Assembly: GCA_019638835.1 (NCBI GenBank)
Contig: JAHBTC010000021.1
Coordinates: 1 to 33,463, forward strand
DNA from: Fimbriimonadaceae bacterium
GTDB lineage: Bacteria > Armatimonadota > Fimbriimonadia > Fimbriimonadales > Fimbriimonadaceae
Direction of reading: 5' to 3'
DNA: 33,463 nt
The position numbers and the translations under genes are program-made. Under the pieces are notes generated by a model. The model had not been told where the DNA came from, did no database searches, and saw only the letters and a list, made by a program, of their open reading frames with translations. Below, piece after piece: positions 23,795 to 30,837 of this stretch (positions are counted from its first letter, which is position 1; the number at the start of each line of letters is the position of its first letter).

Positions 23795-24655
23795 ATGTCG
23801 ACGCAGATCGCTCGCAGAGACCGCCAGGTGTTTGCGCGCGAACTCGTGACTTTCAACTCTTTCGTCGGCTACTTTCTTTCCATCGGAATCGGAGTTGCGG
23901 TCGCGGCAATCGCTGAGTCGTTCATTCCCGGTGCCCTTCTCACAGGGGTGGGCTTTGGTCTCGTGGCGATTGCGGCCTACCGCAAGAGCGTTCTCAAACG
24001 GTTTCGGAACCCGCGATTTCTCTCACTGTGGACCGGATGTCAGGAACGAATCCGTCGCTTCAATTCAAGCACAAAGGAACTCGGGCGGGCCGGTGTGGCG
24101 GAACTGACCGAATTGCCCGTCACGATCAACAAACTTGCGGATGATCTGTATCAAGCGTTGCGCCGGGCCGATGACGTGGAAACGGAAGTTGGACGGAGCG
24201 AAGGCTGGCTTGCATCGCAAATGCGACATGGACTTGTCGCCCCGCGCGACCCCCAAGCGCAGGAGTTGTATCGGGTCGCAGACCAAAACATTGCGGAGTA
24301 CAAGCGTCATCTTGAGTCGGTGATGGCGGGCGTGAAACGCGCCGAGGCCCAAGCCGCCGTCTTCATGACTACTCTGGACACCCTTCGCATCCGGATGCTT
24401 GGTCATCGGTTTGGTGGACGCGAAGTCGAAGCGGAGAGTCAGGCGTTCCTTGAGGCTGTCACGGAAGCCAAGATGCAACTTGATGCGATTGACCAAGCCT
24501 TGGACGAAATTGCCTTGACGCCATTTCCCGAGAAGATTTCCGTGATTCCGCCGCGACCTGACCGGGTGGGTGACGAGTTCAATCGCGAAGCCGTCGCTCG
24601 GTCCTCGCCACCGGACATTCCGGACGAGGTCAAGCGACGGCTCAACGGTCAATAG
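23795..24655 (+). CDS. Membrane protein with coiled-coil domain, unknown function
   Basis: I do not recognise this 286-residue protein. Two hydrophobic segments lie near residues 23-62 (SFVGYFLSIGIGVAVAAIAE and ALLTGVGFGLVAIAAY) with a short loop between them. The rest is a long, charged, mostly helical domain, heptad-like in places (INKLADDLYQALRRADDVETEV, IAEYKRHLESVMAGVKRAEAQ), suggesting a cytoplasmic coiled coil. The C-terminal 35 residues are Pro- and charge-rich. It follows gatA by 9 bp with GGAAAGAG as ribosome site, so it is probably cotranscribed with gatCA. It converges with the ferritin-like gene, 6 bp apart. Confidence 0.82.
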   Translation: MSTQIARRDRQVFARELVTFNSFVGYFLSIGIGVAVAAIAESFIPGALLTGVGFGLVAIAAYRKSVLKRFRNPRFLSLWTGCQERIRRFNSSTKELGRAGVAELTELPVTINKLADDLYQALRRADDVETEVGRSEGWLASQMRHGLVAPRDPQAQELYRVADQNIAEYKRHLESVMAGVKRAEAQAAVFMTTLDTLRIRMLGHRFGGREVEAESQAFLEAVTEAKMQLDAIDQALDEIALTPFPEKISVIPPRPDRVGDEFNREAVARSSPPDIPDEVKRRLNGQ

Positions 24656-24661
24656 ACGAGC

Positions 24662-25534
24662 CTATGACGTAATCGTGCCATTCAGTCCGTCCGGATAGAA
24701 CAGACCAGTAGTGGCGTTCGGGGCACCGTAGACAATGTTGAGTACCTCGCGTGTGCTCCGGCTGAACGCGATTCCATTGGCATCAGTCGGCACGATGTTT
24801 CCGCGTCCGCCCCGTGTAATTCCCTGATCCTTGTCGTCTCCACCGTCGAGGGCATCGCGAGTATCGGAGATGGATTGGACAACCGATTCCTGACCTTGGC
24901 TCAACAAGACGGTACGTACATTAGCGGCGTGATATGCCTCTACGGCGAGGATTCCGGCAGCGGCCTCCAAGAAGGTCTTGTTTGAGATGAGTGGAGACGC
25001 TCCTTTATACGCCGTCACACCCACATCTTCAAAGATGAAGGCTCCAATAAGAAAGTTGATCTCGTTGGCAAACGGATCAAACGAGGTTCCCAAACCAGCC
25101 GCCTGAGCGAGCGTATTGAACGACTCCTGCAGGTTGATCGCCGGGCGATCCACCGCCGCGCTACCGAGAGCCGCGCGAAGGAATTGCACATGGGCTTCCT
25201 CGTCCGCAGCGATCTCGTCTGCATAGTCCTTGAATGCTTGCGTTGCGAACGTGACTTGCCGCCCTCCGGTGACGGCGCCTGGATTTGACCCGATGTCACC
25301 GGTCATCAATCGTCGGCCTTGCGTTCCAATGAGGTAGTACTCAGCTTCGAGATACTCAAGGTTAAGGGCGAAGTTCAGGACATCGGCGTCCGAGACTCCG
25401 CCTCCTCCACCAATAATGTCATTGCCTCCGCATCCGGCTAGCAATCCACCGCCGAACAACAGGGCGCCAGACCCTAGTGCCGCACGTTGAATCAGTGCTC
25501 GTCGAGATACGCCTACTTCTACTTCTTCGTTCAT
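24662..25534 (-). CDS. Exported ferritin-like domain protein (Tat/lipobox)
   Basis: A 290-residue protein. The N-terminus combines a twin-arginine motif (VSRRALIQR, Arg11-Arg12), a hydrophobic stretch and a lipobox-like LAGC (Cys35), so it is likely exported folded and possibly lipid-anchored. The body is a ferritin-like four-helix bundle of the Ferritin_2 type: [36 protein letters not shown] and [21 protein letters not shown] carry the Glu/His residues expected for a di-metal site. A frame extends to a TTG at 25567, but the ATG at 25534 has AGGGA 6 nt upstream and starts the signal peptide correctly. It is divergent from the HTH-PAS regulator, 70 bp apart. Confidence 0.9.
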   Translation of the reverse strand: MNEEVEVGVSRRALIQRAALGSGALLFGGGLLAGCGGNDIIGGGGGVSDADVLNFALNLEYLEAEYYLIGTQGRRLMTGDIGSNPGAVTGGRQVTFATQAFKDYADEIAADEEAHVQFLRAALGSAAVDRPAINLQESFNTLAQAAGLGTSFDPFANEINFLIGAFIFEDVGVTAYKGASPLISNKTFLEAAAGILAVEAYHAANVRTVLLSQGQESVVQSISDTRDALDGGDDKDQGITRGGRGNIVPTDANGIAFSRSTREVLNIVYGAPNATTGLFYPDGLNGTITS

Positions 25535-25604
25535 GACAGTTCCCTGAATTCGCAAACGGAACTGCAATACGCAGATCTTTGCGAACGTTGAAGCAGATTG
25601 TCAG

Positions 25605-26228
25605 ATGACCGAATCTCGCGCAAGTCTCACTTTTGTCCGTCCTCCGAATGACGTACGTCATTCAGATTCCGGTCATCTTCACTCACCAAACACGCGTCTC
25701 GACCAAGTGCTCGCACTAGGTTCAGAGGGATTGACTGACAAAGCGATTGCGCGTCAACTTGGTTTGAGCCCCGGCACGGTCAGGACATATTGGGATCGCT
25801 TGCGCACTCTATACGACGCGGCTACTCGCGGAGAAGTGATTGCGAAGGCAATGAATCGATCGTCAGAGAGAATCGAGCGTGAACTCAAAGATATCCGGTT
25901 AATCTTGGAGAGATGTGAAGTAATTCTTTGGTTAGCCGGGAAGTCCGGCCTTCTTGAATATGTTAGTAGCCATACACTGCGGTATTCGGGACTGCCACCA
26001 AGCCAACTGATTGGCCGTGACTTTACCGATTTGATGCCGCCCGACGAGGCTCTTACGCTTCAGCGGAACTGGATCAAAGCAAATCGGTCCGGCTGTGGCC
26101 TGAGTGAGCAAGTGCACTTGCGCCGATTTGACGGAAAGTACGGCCGCTTCAGGCTTGACATTGCCCCGTTTGAGCAAAATGACGAGGCGATTCTGAGGTG
26201 GATTGGATCGGCGGTTCCCATTCTCTAG
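25605..26228 (+). CDS. LuxR-type HTH protein with C-terminal PAS domain
   Basis: A 207-residue regulator with an unusual order: HTH first, sensor second. Residues about 34-66 form a LuxR/FixJ-type HTH (LDQVLALGSEGLTDKAIARQLGLSPGTVRTYWDRL). A helical linker leads to a PAS domain at about 100-205 (VILWLAGKSGLLEYVSSHTLRYSGLPPSQLIGRDFTDLMPPDEA), which might bind a small ligand. The first 30 residues look like non-domain sequence and contain a perfect 18-bp palindrome in the DNA, so the true start may be further in. No Shine-Dalgarno sequence precedes ATG 25605. It is divergent from the ferritin-like gene, which it may control. A dimer of oxygen or redox sensors is one possible reading. Confidence 0.82.
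   Translation: MTESRASLTFVRPPNDVRHSDSGHLHSPNTRLDQVLALGSEGLTDKAIARQLGLSPGTVRTYWDRLRTLYDAATRGEVIAKAMNRSSERIERELKDIRLILERCEVILWLAGKSGLLEYVSSHTLRYSGLPPSQLIGRDFTDLMPPDEALTLQRNWIKANRSGCGLSEQVHLRRFDGKYGRFRLDIAPFEQNDEAILRWIGSAVPIL
25646..25663 (+). promoter_or_regulatory. Perfect 18-bp palindrome, possible operator
   Basis: GAATGACGT and its exact inverse ACGTCATTC abut at 25646-25663, with no mismatch. It lies 41 bp inside the HTH-PAS gene as drawn and 112 bp upstream of the divergent ferritin-like start. It could be the operator of the HTH-PAS protein. Confidence 0.5.
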
Positions 26229-26260
26229 TTCCGATCAATGACTAAACTGGGGATGCGATC

Positions 26261-27082
26261 ATGCTTCAGCTGACCGTCCGATGCCCTGCGAAGATCAACA
26301 CGTTCCTTGCCGTGGGGCCACGCGACGACCGAGGCTATCATCCCTTACGTACGGTCTTCCAAACCATCTCTTTGACCGATACGCTGACGCTTTCTGCTTC
26401 CGACTCATTTGCGATCACGAGCGATTGGGCAGGGTTGCCGACAGAGAATACGCTTTCAAAAGTCGCACGATTCCTGAGCGAAATCTCGGATTTGCCTAAA
26501 GTTCAAGTGCATCTAGAAAAGAGAATCCCCTCTGAAAGTGGACTTGGTGGGGGAAGTAGCGATGCCGCCGGACTCATCCGAGGTCTACAAAGAATTGCAC
26601 CCGGAAAGTGGGAAGACCACTTCCTTAGAGATACCGCCAAAGCAGTAGGGATGGATGTCCCGTTCTTCCTTTATGGTGGCCGGGCGCTGGCCGAAGGTTA
26701 CGGCGACCAGATCACGCCCCTCCCTGACCTCGCCAAAGAGTGGATAGTCGTCGTGCGCCCCCCGGTGGGGGTAAGCACAGTGTCGGGCTACAAGGCACTT
26801 GACGAGCTCGCGTATCCCTTCCGGGAGTGGCCAAACGACGCCAACGAAACTTACAACGACTTTGAGCGCGTGGCACCGCGCGCATGCGATGAAGCAATCG
26901 ATCGCCTGCGGGATCACGGCGCGATCCGGGCCGGACTCAGTGGAAGCGGTTCGGCAGTATTCGGTTTCTTTGCCGATGAGGATTCCGCACGAAACGCCTA
27001 TGCTCCGTTGACTCGAGAAGATGTCGGAGAGGCTTGGGTTTGCCACACGTTGACCCGGGAGGAAAGCTTATGGACGTCGTAA
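26261..27082 (+). CDS. ispE: 4-diphosphocytidyl-2-C-methyl-D-erythritol kinase
   Basis: GHMP-fold kinase of the MEP isoprenoid pathway, phosphorylating CDP-ME. The 273-residue protein begins with the family block CPAKINTFLAVGPRDDRGYHPLRTVFQ (shown in parts: AKINTFLAV, GYHPLRTVF). The ATP-binding loop PSESGLGGGSSDAAGL is near residues 89-104, and AGLSGSGSAVFGFF is the C-terminal GHMP motif. TAAACT at 26243-26248 is a possible -10 box. Its 3' end overlaps the next gene by 13 bp, showing an operon. Confidence 0.96.
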   Translation: MLQLTVRCPAKINTFLAVGPRDDRGYHPLRTVFQTISLTDTLTLSASDSFAITSDWAGLPTENTLSKVARFLSEISDLPKVQVHLEKRIPSESGLGGGSSDAAGLIRGLQRIAPGKWEDHFLRDTAKAVGMDVPFFLYGGRALAEGYGDQITPLPDLAKEWIVVVRPPVGVSTVSGYKALDELAYPFREWPNDANETYNDFERVAPRACDEAIDRLRDHGAIRAGLSGSGSAVFGFFADEDSARNAYAPLTREDVGEAWVCHTLTREESLWTS

Positions 27083-27792
27083 TCCTCGCTGGCGGTGCCC
27101 TGAAAGGAGAATGGAAGCAGGAATCCGGGCTGGAATGGCGTTGGCAACTGCCCGTCCATGATCACACAATCTTCGACCAAGTGCACCAATCCGTTCGTCA
27201 TCTTGGAGACGTAATAGCCGTTGGTGGACCGGAAGAACATCGCCGGGCCGAACCCGGAAACACATTCTTAGACAGTCTGGCTCAGGGCATGGCTCTGGTT
27301 CGATCGGAAACGATGCTCTTGGTCACAGCGGATATTCCCGACTTAAGTTCTGACGCAGTGGATCGTTTTCTTGCCTCGACGAGTCCGGCGGCCGAACTGA
27401 ACTACCCTATCGTGCCGATCGAGGTCTGCGAACGCGCCTATCCAGGCATGCGTCGCACTACGCTACCGTTGCGGGAGGGGCGATTTACTGGCGGAAACGC
27501 GGCGTATGTCCATACCGAGTCGTTCCGGCAGGCATTGCCTACGCTCGAAAGAGCTTATGCGCTCCGAAAGAGCCCTGCTCGCCTTGCCGGAATGGTTGGT
27601 TATGGGACGCTCGGTCGAGTATTGCTAAGCCAGTTGCTTCCGATGACGTTGCCCATTCGCGAGTTGGAACGTCGTGTAGGGCGATTTCTTGGAATGGATA
27701 TCCGAGCGGTGATCTGTCATGACGCCTCTGTTGGCACGGATATTGACTCTCAGGAACAATACAACGCGTGGCTCGCGAACGCGAAAAGCTAA
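27070..27792 (+). CDS. Nucleotidyltransferase (MobA-like NTP-transferase fold)
   Basis: A 240-residue protein with an N-terminal VILAGGALKGEW, resembling the nucleotide-binding loop of the MobA/IspD/GlmU N-terminal fold, and VTADIPDLSSDAV, whose Asp would hold the metal. Substrate-binding features are weak, and I cannot name the sugar, polyol or cofactor. The ATG at 27070 has GAGGAAAG just upstream and keeps the VILAGG strand at the N-terminus, so it is preferred over an upstream in-frame ATG at 27034. It overlaps ispE by 13 bp; a job in isoprenoid or cell-envelope precursor metabolism is possible. Confidence 0.85.
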   Translation: MDVVILAGGALKGEWKQESGLEWRWQLPVHDHTIFDQVHQSVRHLGDVIAVGGPEEHRRAEPGNTFLDSLAQGMALVRSETMLLVTADIPDLSSDAVDRFLASTSPAAELNYPIVPIEVCERAYPGMRRTTLPLREGRFTGGNAAYVHTESFRQALPTLERAYALRKSPARLAGMVGYGTLGRVLLSQLLPMTLPIRELERRVGRFLGMDIRAVICHDASVGTDIDSQEQYNAWLANAKS

Positions 27793-27856
27793 AAACGGTA
27801 GATTCACGGGCCCGATTGCCCTTAAGTTTCTGCGCTTCAATGCCGAAACCTAACTC

Positions 27857-28105
27857 GTGGCATTGCATTTGCATTTGGCCGACTCATCCGATCCACGACG
27901 GACGGAAGCGTTCTTACGCACCCAGCCCGACGTCGTTGACGCCAGTGTTTGGAGTAGCAACGGGGCTCTTCTGTCCCGCGTCACCGTCAGCCAGGACTCT
28001 CGGCTTTCCCCTTCGGACATTCAGCACGCATGCCGATCGAACCTTGGCGCCGCAATGACGCCAAGATTGGTGATGCTAGAGCGTGCGATTCGGCGCGCGG
28101 CTTAG
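27857..28105 (+). CDS. Small protein of unknown function
   Basis: An 82-residue frame starting at GTG. The pattern of strands and helices (ALHLHLADS, RTEAFLRTQPDVVDASVWSSN, ALLSRVTVSQ, SPSDIQHACRSNLG, PRLVMLERAIRR) resembles the beta-alpha-beta-beta-alpha-beta order of ACT- or HMA-type ferredoxin-like folds, but the HMA CXXC is absent. Its stop overlaps that of the convergent zinc-ribbon gene (TTAG, 28102-28105), the same arrangement as three other gene pairs here, which supports a real gene. No clear ribosome site. Might be cotranscribed with the nucleotidyltransferase. Confidence 0.5.
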   Translation: MALHLHLADSSDPRRTEAFLRTQPDVVDASVWSSNGALLSRVTVSQDSRLSPSDIQHACRSNLGAAMTPRLVMLERAIRRAA

Positions 28106-28302
28106 CCCTGCTTCAGCGCCTTCTTTTTCTTCGGTGCTGGCTCTGCGCCTGCCTCACCTTCGGTAGGAGGCATAAGTTCTACTTCGGTGATTCCCTTCAC
28201 CGTTTGGTTGGGGCAATTGTTGCAGACAAACGTGACAGGAACGCTTTCCAGCCAATTGGGAACCTTTTCTAACGTGCGACCGCACTGTTGACACTGAATC
28301 AT
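28102..28302 (-). CDS. Small zinc-ribbon protein
   Basis: A 66-residue protein with two CXXC knuckles, CQQC at residues 4-7 and CNNC at 27-30, forming a classical zinc ribbon, followed by a flexible Pro/Ala/Glu segment and a Lys-rich tail (APKKKKALKQG). Binding to nucleic acid or protein is likely, but there is no evidence for a specific partner. Its ATG follows directly on the stop codon of the membrane-protein gene upstream (TAA-ATG), so the two are coupled. Confidence 0.8.
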   Translation of the reverse strand: MIQCQQCGRTLEKVPNWLESVPVTFVCNNCPNQTVKGITEVELMPPTEGEAGAEPAPKKKKALKQG

Positions 28303-28578
28303 TTACGCTTCTTCCTTCACCGGAGTCGGTGACATTTCGCCACCATCCTCTTCATACGCCTGCACGGCCTGCAGGTGGGTGAGATACCCATTGACGACCA
28401 TCAAAACGGCACCACCAAAGTACATCAAGACGAGCCCGTTCTCTCGTTTCTGACCGGGGTCACGAATCGCTTCCTGCCCTTGGACGAGACCCCACAGGGC
28501 CACGATTAAAAGGAGGACACCGAAGATGAAGAATGAGTTCTTCCACCAAACCGGTCGCGATGGAGTCTTGCGGCTCAC
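28303..28578 (-). CDS. Small membrane protein, two helices
   Basis: A 91-residue protein from the GTG at 28578 with hydrophobic segments at about residues 14-30 (FFIFGVLLLIVALWGLV) and 49-66 (GLVLMYFGGAVLMVVNGYL). A longer frame to 28668 exists, but it would overlap the upstream YjfB-like gene by 65 bp and adds Pro/Ser-rich sequence, so the shorter form is preferred. I do not recognise the family. Directly followed by the zinc-ribbon gene. Confidence 0.68.
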   Translation of the reverse strand: MSRKTPSRPVWWKNSFFIFGVLLLIVALWGLVQGQEAIRDPGQKRENGLVLMYFGGAVLMVVNGYLTHLQAVQAYEEDGGEMSPTPVKEEA

Positions 28579-28603
28579 AGGTGCGTGAGGATACCTGCGT
28601 GAT

Positions 28604-28792
28604 TCAGGCTCGGATGTCGAGTATGCGTCCTTTGGGCTCAAGGGTCTTGAGCAAGGTTTCTGCGGCATCCTTGTCCGCTTGCAACGACTTCTTCAATACT
28701 TCCACCCCCGCGTTCGCGGAGACGGACTGAGGTCGCTCTGCATAGGCTGCCTGCGCAGCACGAAGAGCGGCGGTCGAAGAAGCCAAGTTCAT
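28604..28792 (-). CDS. YjfB-like putative motility protein
   Basis: A 62-residue helical protein whose middle and end match the YjfB 'putative motility protein' family: VEVLKKSLQADKDAAETLLKTL and the closing LDIRA, where family members usually end in IDIRA or IDVRA. The N-terminus SSTAALRAAQAAY replaces the usual hydrophobic run. The biochemical role of the family is unknown; some homologues sit in flagellar regions. No flagellar gene is in this window. It is first in a row with the membrane protein and zinc-ribbon genes. Confidence 0.7.
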   Translation of the reverse strand: MNLASSTAALRAAQAAYAERPQSVSANAGVEVLKKSLQADKDAAETLLKTLEPKGRILDIRA

Positions 28793-28827
28793 CCCACTCG
28801 GATTTTCGGCTCAATCAACAGAAAACT

Positions 28828-29448
28828 TTAGCGGTGAGCACGACTTGGAAGCGAAATGCCCCGTTGCTGTACGATTTCGCGCAACAACCGACGCCCTCTA
28901 TGGATGCGTGAACGAACCGTACCAACTGTCGTTCCTTGGTAATCCGCGATCTCGGCATAACTCATCTCCTCAAGGTCGCACAACTCCATCGCTTCCCGAT
29001 AAATCTTTGGCAATTCCTCCATCGCAAGATGAAGCTCGCGACGAAACTCCTCAATCAAAATGTTCTCGTCTACGGGAGCGGAGTGATCTGGAATCTGTAA
29101 CTCTTGAATCTCGCCGTTGCCCGGGCTCACCATCGAGTTGAGAGATTCCGCCTTTCGGATTGGATTTTGCCGACGTCGGCTATCGAGGTAGGCGCGTTGC
29201 ATGATGCGGAGTAGCCAGTTGAGGAACGGCTTGCCCGGAAGGTAGCTGTCGAACCCTCGCCACGCTTTCAAATAGGTTTCTTGCACTAAGTCCTCAGCGT
29301 CGGTTGGATTTCGTGTGAGTTGTAAAGCCATGGAGTACGCGCGGCGCCGCGTCTCTTCCCGCATCGCTTGGAACCGGCGAGACTCTGACTCGGTCCTCGC
29401 CTGATTCATTGCGTGCTCGATTTCTGCGTGGTGCGTCAGTTCCATCAT
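28828..29448 (-). CDS. ECF-type RNA polymerase sigma factor
   Basis: A 206-residue sigma-70-family protein. Region 2 spans about residues 35-95: AYSMALQLTRNPTDAEDLVQ, ETYLKAWRGF and FLNWLLRIMQRAYLDSRRR. Region 4 spans about 138-192: AMEELPKIYREAMELCDLEE and SYAEIADYQGTTVGTVRSRIHRGR. No region 1 or 3 domain, as for extracytoplasmic-function sigma factors. The N-terminal 30 residues are a charged helix. No anti-sigma gene follows; the YjfB-like gene lies 35 bp downstream. A ribosome site AGCAGG precedes the first ATG, and a 24-bp dyad with TATACT box lies at 29459-29482, so autoregulation is likely. Confidence 0.92.
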   Translation of the reverse strand: MMELTHHAEIEHAMNQARTESESRRFQAMREETRRRAYSMALQLTRNPTDAEDLVQETYLKAWRGFDSYLPGKPFLNWLLRIMQRAYLDSRRRQNPIRKAESLNSMVSPGNGEIQELQIPDHSAPVDENILIEEFRRELHLAMEELPKIYREAMELCDLEEMSYAEIADYQGTTVGTVRSRIHRGRRLLREIVQQRGISLPSRAHR

Positions 29449-29458
29449 CCTGCTGCCT

Positions 29459-29482
29459 ATATATCAGTATACGCTGATATAT
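29459..29482 (-). promoter_or_regulatory. 24-bp dyad and -10 box of the sigma-factor gene
   Basis: Arms ATATATCAG (29459-29467) and CTGATATAT (29474-29482) flank a 6-bp centre. Read leftward the centre supplies TATACT, a good -10 box, which would start transcription some 10 nt before the sigma ATG. A regulator binding the dyad would cover the -10 region. Confidence 0.55.
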
Positions 29483-29592
29483 CCTGAATTGTTGCGACGT
29501 GACCGAGAGTTTTGTGAAATTCTCCGGGGAACGGGGGGAAAACTTTCACGAGCGACCTCCGGGGCGGCTGGTGCCTCGGTATCCTTAGGCTC

Positions 29593-29958
29593 ATGAAGTA
29601 CGTGCTCCTCACCGCCGACGCAGAGGTCGTCGCGGCTACGGACCGTGCTTTTTTCTCCGACGATGAAGTTGTCGTTACCGATGACACGGCAAAGGCTCTT
29701 GACGCATGCGACGGCGCAGACCTGATCTTCGTGGACATGCTGGCCACTTTGACCGAACCGCATAAAATTGCGGGCTACGAAGCCTTTGCCCATGCAAAGA
29801 TGGAACACCCCCACGCTTCCGCGACACCCCTCGTTCTCATCGGGCCTCCGGAAGACTATGAGTTAGACGCCATTGTGGGTTGGCCCGGATTTGTGTTTGC
29901 GCACTTGCCTCGCCCCATTACGAACAAGCTGTTGCGGCGAGCAACAACCTGGATCTAA
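29593..29958 (+). CDS. Receiver-like (REC) single-domain protein, atypical
   Basis: A 121-residue protein with the alternating pattern of a CheY-type receiver: YVLLTADAEVVAATDRAF, DLIFVDMLATL with Asp48 as possible phospho-acceptor, ATPLVLIGPPE and FAHLPRPITNKLLRRA. The acidic pair normally found at residues 8-13 and the conserved Lys of strand 5 are not clearly in place, so it may be a pseudo-receiver. TATCCT at 29580-29585 lies 7 nt before the ATG, another leaderless-like start. Its stop overlaps that of convergent xerC/D (CTAA, 29955-29958). Confidence 0.68.
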   Translation: MKYVLLTADAEVVAATDRAFFSDDEVVVTDDTAKALDACDGADLIFVDMLATLTEPHKIAGYEAFAHAKMEHPHASATPLVLIGPPEDYELDAIVGWPGFVFAHLPRPITNKLLRRATTWI

Positions 29959-30827
29959 GTCTTGTCATCGGGGCCTGTTTCCTTCGCTCGAGGATGAGAT
30001 TCTTGCACCACTTGGCGGAGCCGCTCCACACTGACATGGGTGTAAACCTGAGTAGTTGCCAAGCTTGCATGTCCGAGCAACTGCTGTACCGTCTTGAGAT
30101 CGGCTCCATGATTGAGGAGGTGGGTGGCGAAACTATGCCTGAGAGTATGCGGGCTTGTTTCCGATGGTAACCCTGCGGCTTGTGCCCACCGCTTCACTAC
30201 GTTTTGAAGAGTTCGTGTGGAGATCCGTTCCCCCGAATGATTGGTGAACAAAGGGGTTCCATGGATGGGAGGCACCCGTTCTTCCTCCATGTAAGCAGCG
30301 AGCGCGCGGGCGCATGCCTCACCGAACAAGACAATTCTCTCCTTGTTTCCTTTGCCCAATACACGGGCCTGACCACGTCGCAAATCAAGGTCAACTTCGT
30401 CAAGACCGACGGCTTCGGCCGCTCGCAGACCAGCCGAATAGAGTAGCTCCAAAAGCGCCTGATCCCGAAGAGGCGTTTTGCTGGTCGGGAGTTGGTCAAG
30501 GAGGTCGGTTGCCTGAGGTTCGGAAAGAGCCTTGGGGAGAGGGCGTCGCCTATAGGGCGCCTCTAAACTCGCCGTTGGATCACCATCCAGAATTCCGTTT
30601 GCCCGAAGAAACTTGACGAACGCGCGCAGAGAACTAAGTTTTCGAGCCCGGGTGGTTGGGGTCACGCCGTAGTCTCGAAGATATCTCAACAGTGTGCTCG
30701 CAGCAAAGTCGAGTTTTCCTCCCGTGCTCAGGGAAAGTTGGGCAAGATCGGCAGCATATGCCCGAACGGTGTGGGCTGATCTGGTGGCACGAAGATGGTC
30801 CAGAAATGCCTGGATCCAAGTCTCCAT
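29955..30827 (-). CDS. Tyrosine recombinase XerC/XerD
   Basis: A 290-residue site-specific recombinase of the Xer type, which resolves chromosome dimers at dif. The N-terminal SAM-like core-binding domain (about 1-85) is followed by the catalytic domain with Arg135 (SAGLRAAE), Lys159 (GKGNKERI), His227 and Arg230 (HTLRHSFATHLL), His253 (LLGHASLATTQ) and nucleophile Tyr262 (VYTHV). All catalytic residues are present. It lies 10 bp after fabF on the same strand, so it probably shares the fab transcript. No dif-like site or other integration genes are seen, so a housekeeping Xer is more likely than a phage integrase. Confidence 0.93.
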   Translation of the reverse strand: METWIQAFLDHLRATRSAHTVRAYAADLAQLSLSTGGKLDFAASTLLRYLRDYGVTPTTRARKLSSLRAFVKFLRANGILDGDPTASLEAPYRRRPLPKALSEPQATDLLDQLPTSKTPLRDQALLELLYSAGLRAAEAVGLDEVDLDLRRGQARVLGKGNKERIVLFGEACARALAAYMEEERVPPIHGTPLFTNHSGERISTRTLQNVVKRWAQAAGLPSETSPHTLRHSFATHLLNHGADLKTVQQLLGHASLATTQVYTHVSVERLRQVVQESHPRAKETGPDDKT

Positions 30828-30837
30828 GAACGCTAGT

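Noticed and set aside
29955-30827. Tyrosine recombinase as integrase of a mobile element
   Set aside because: It is a standard Xer-length protein placed directly behind fabF, with no attachment repeats, excisionase or cargo genes nearby.
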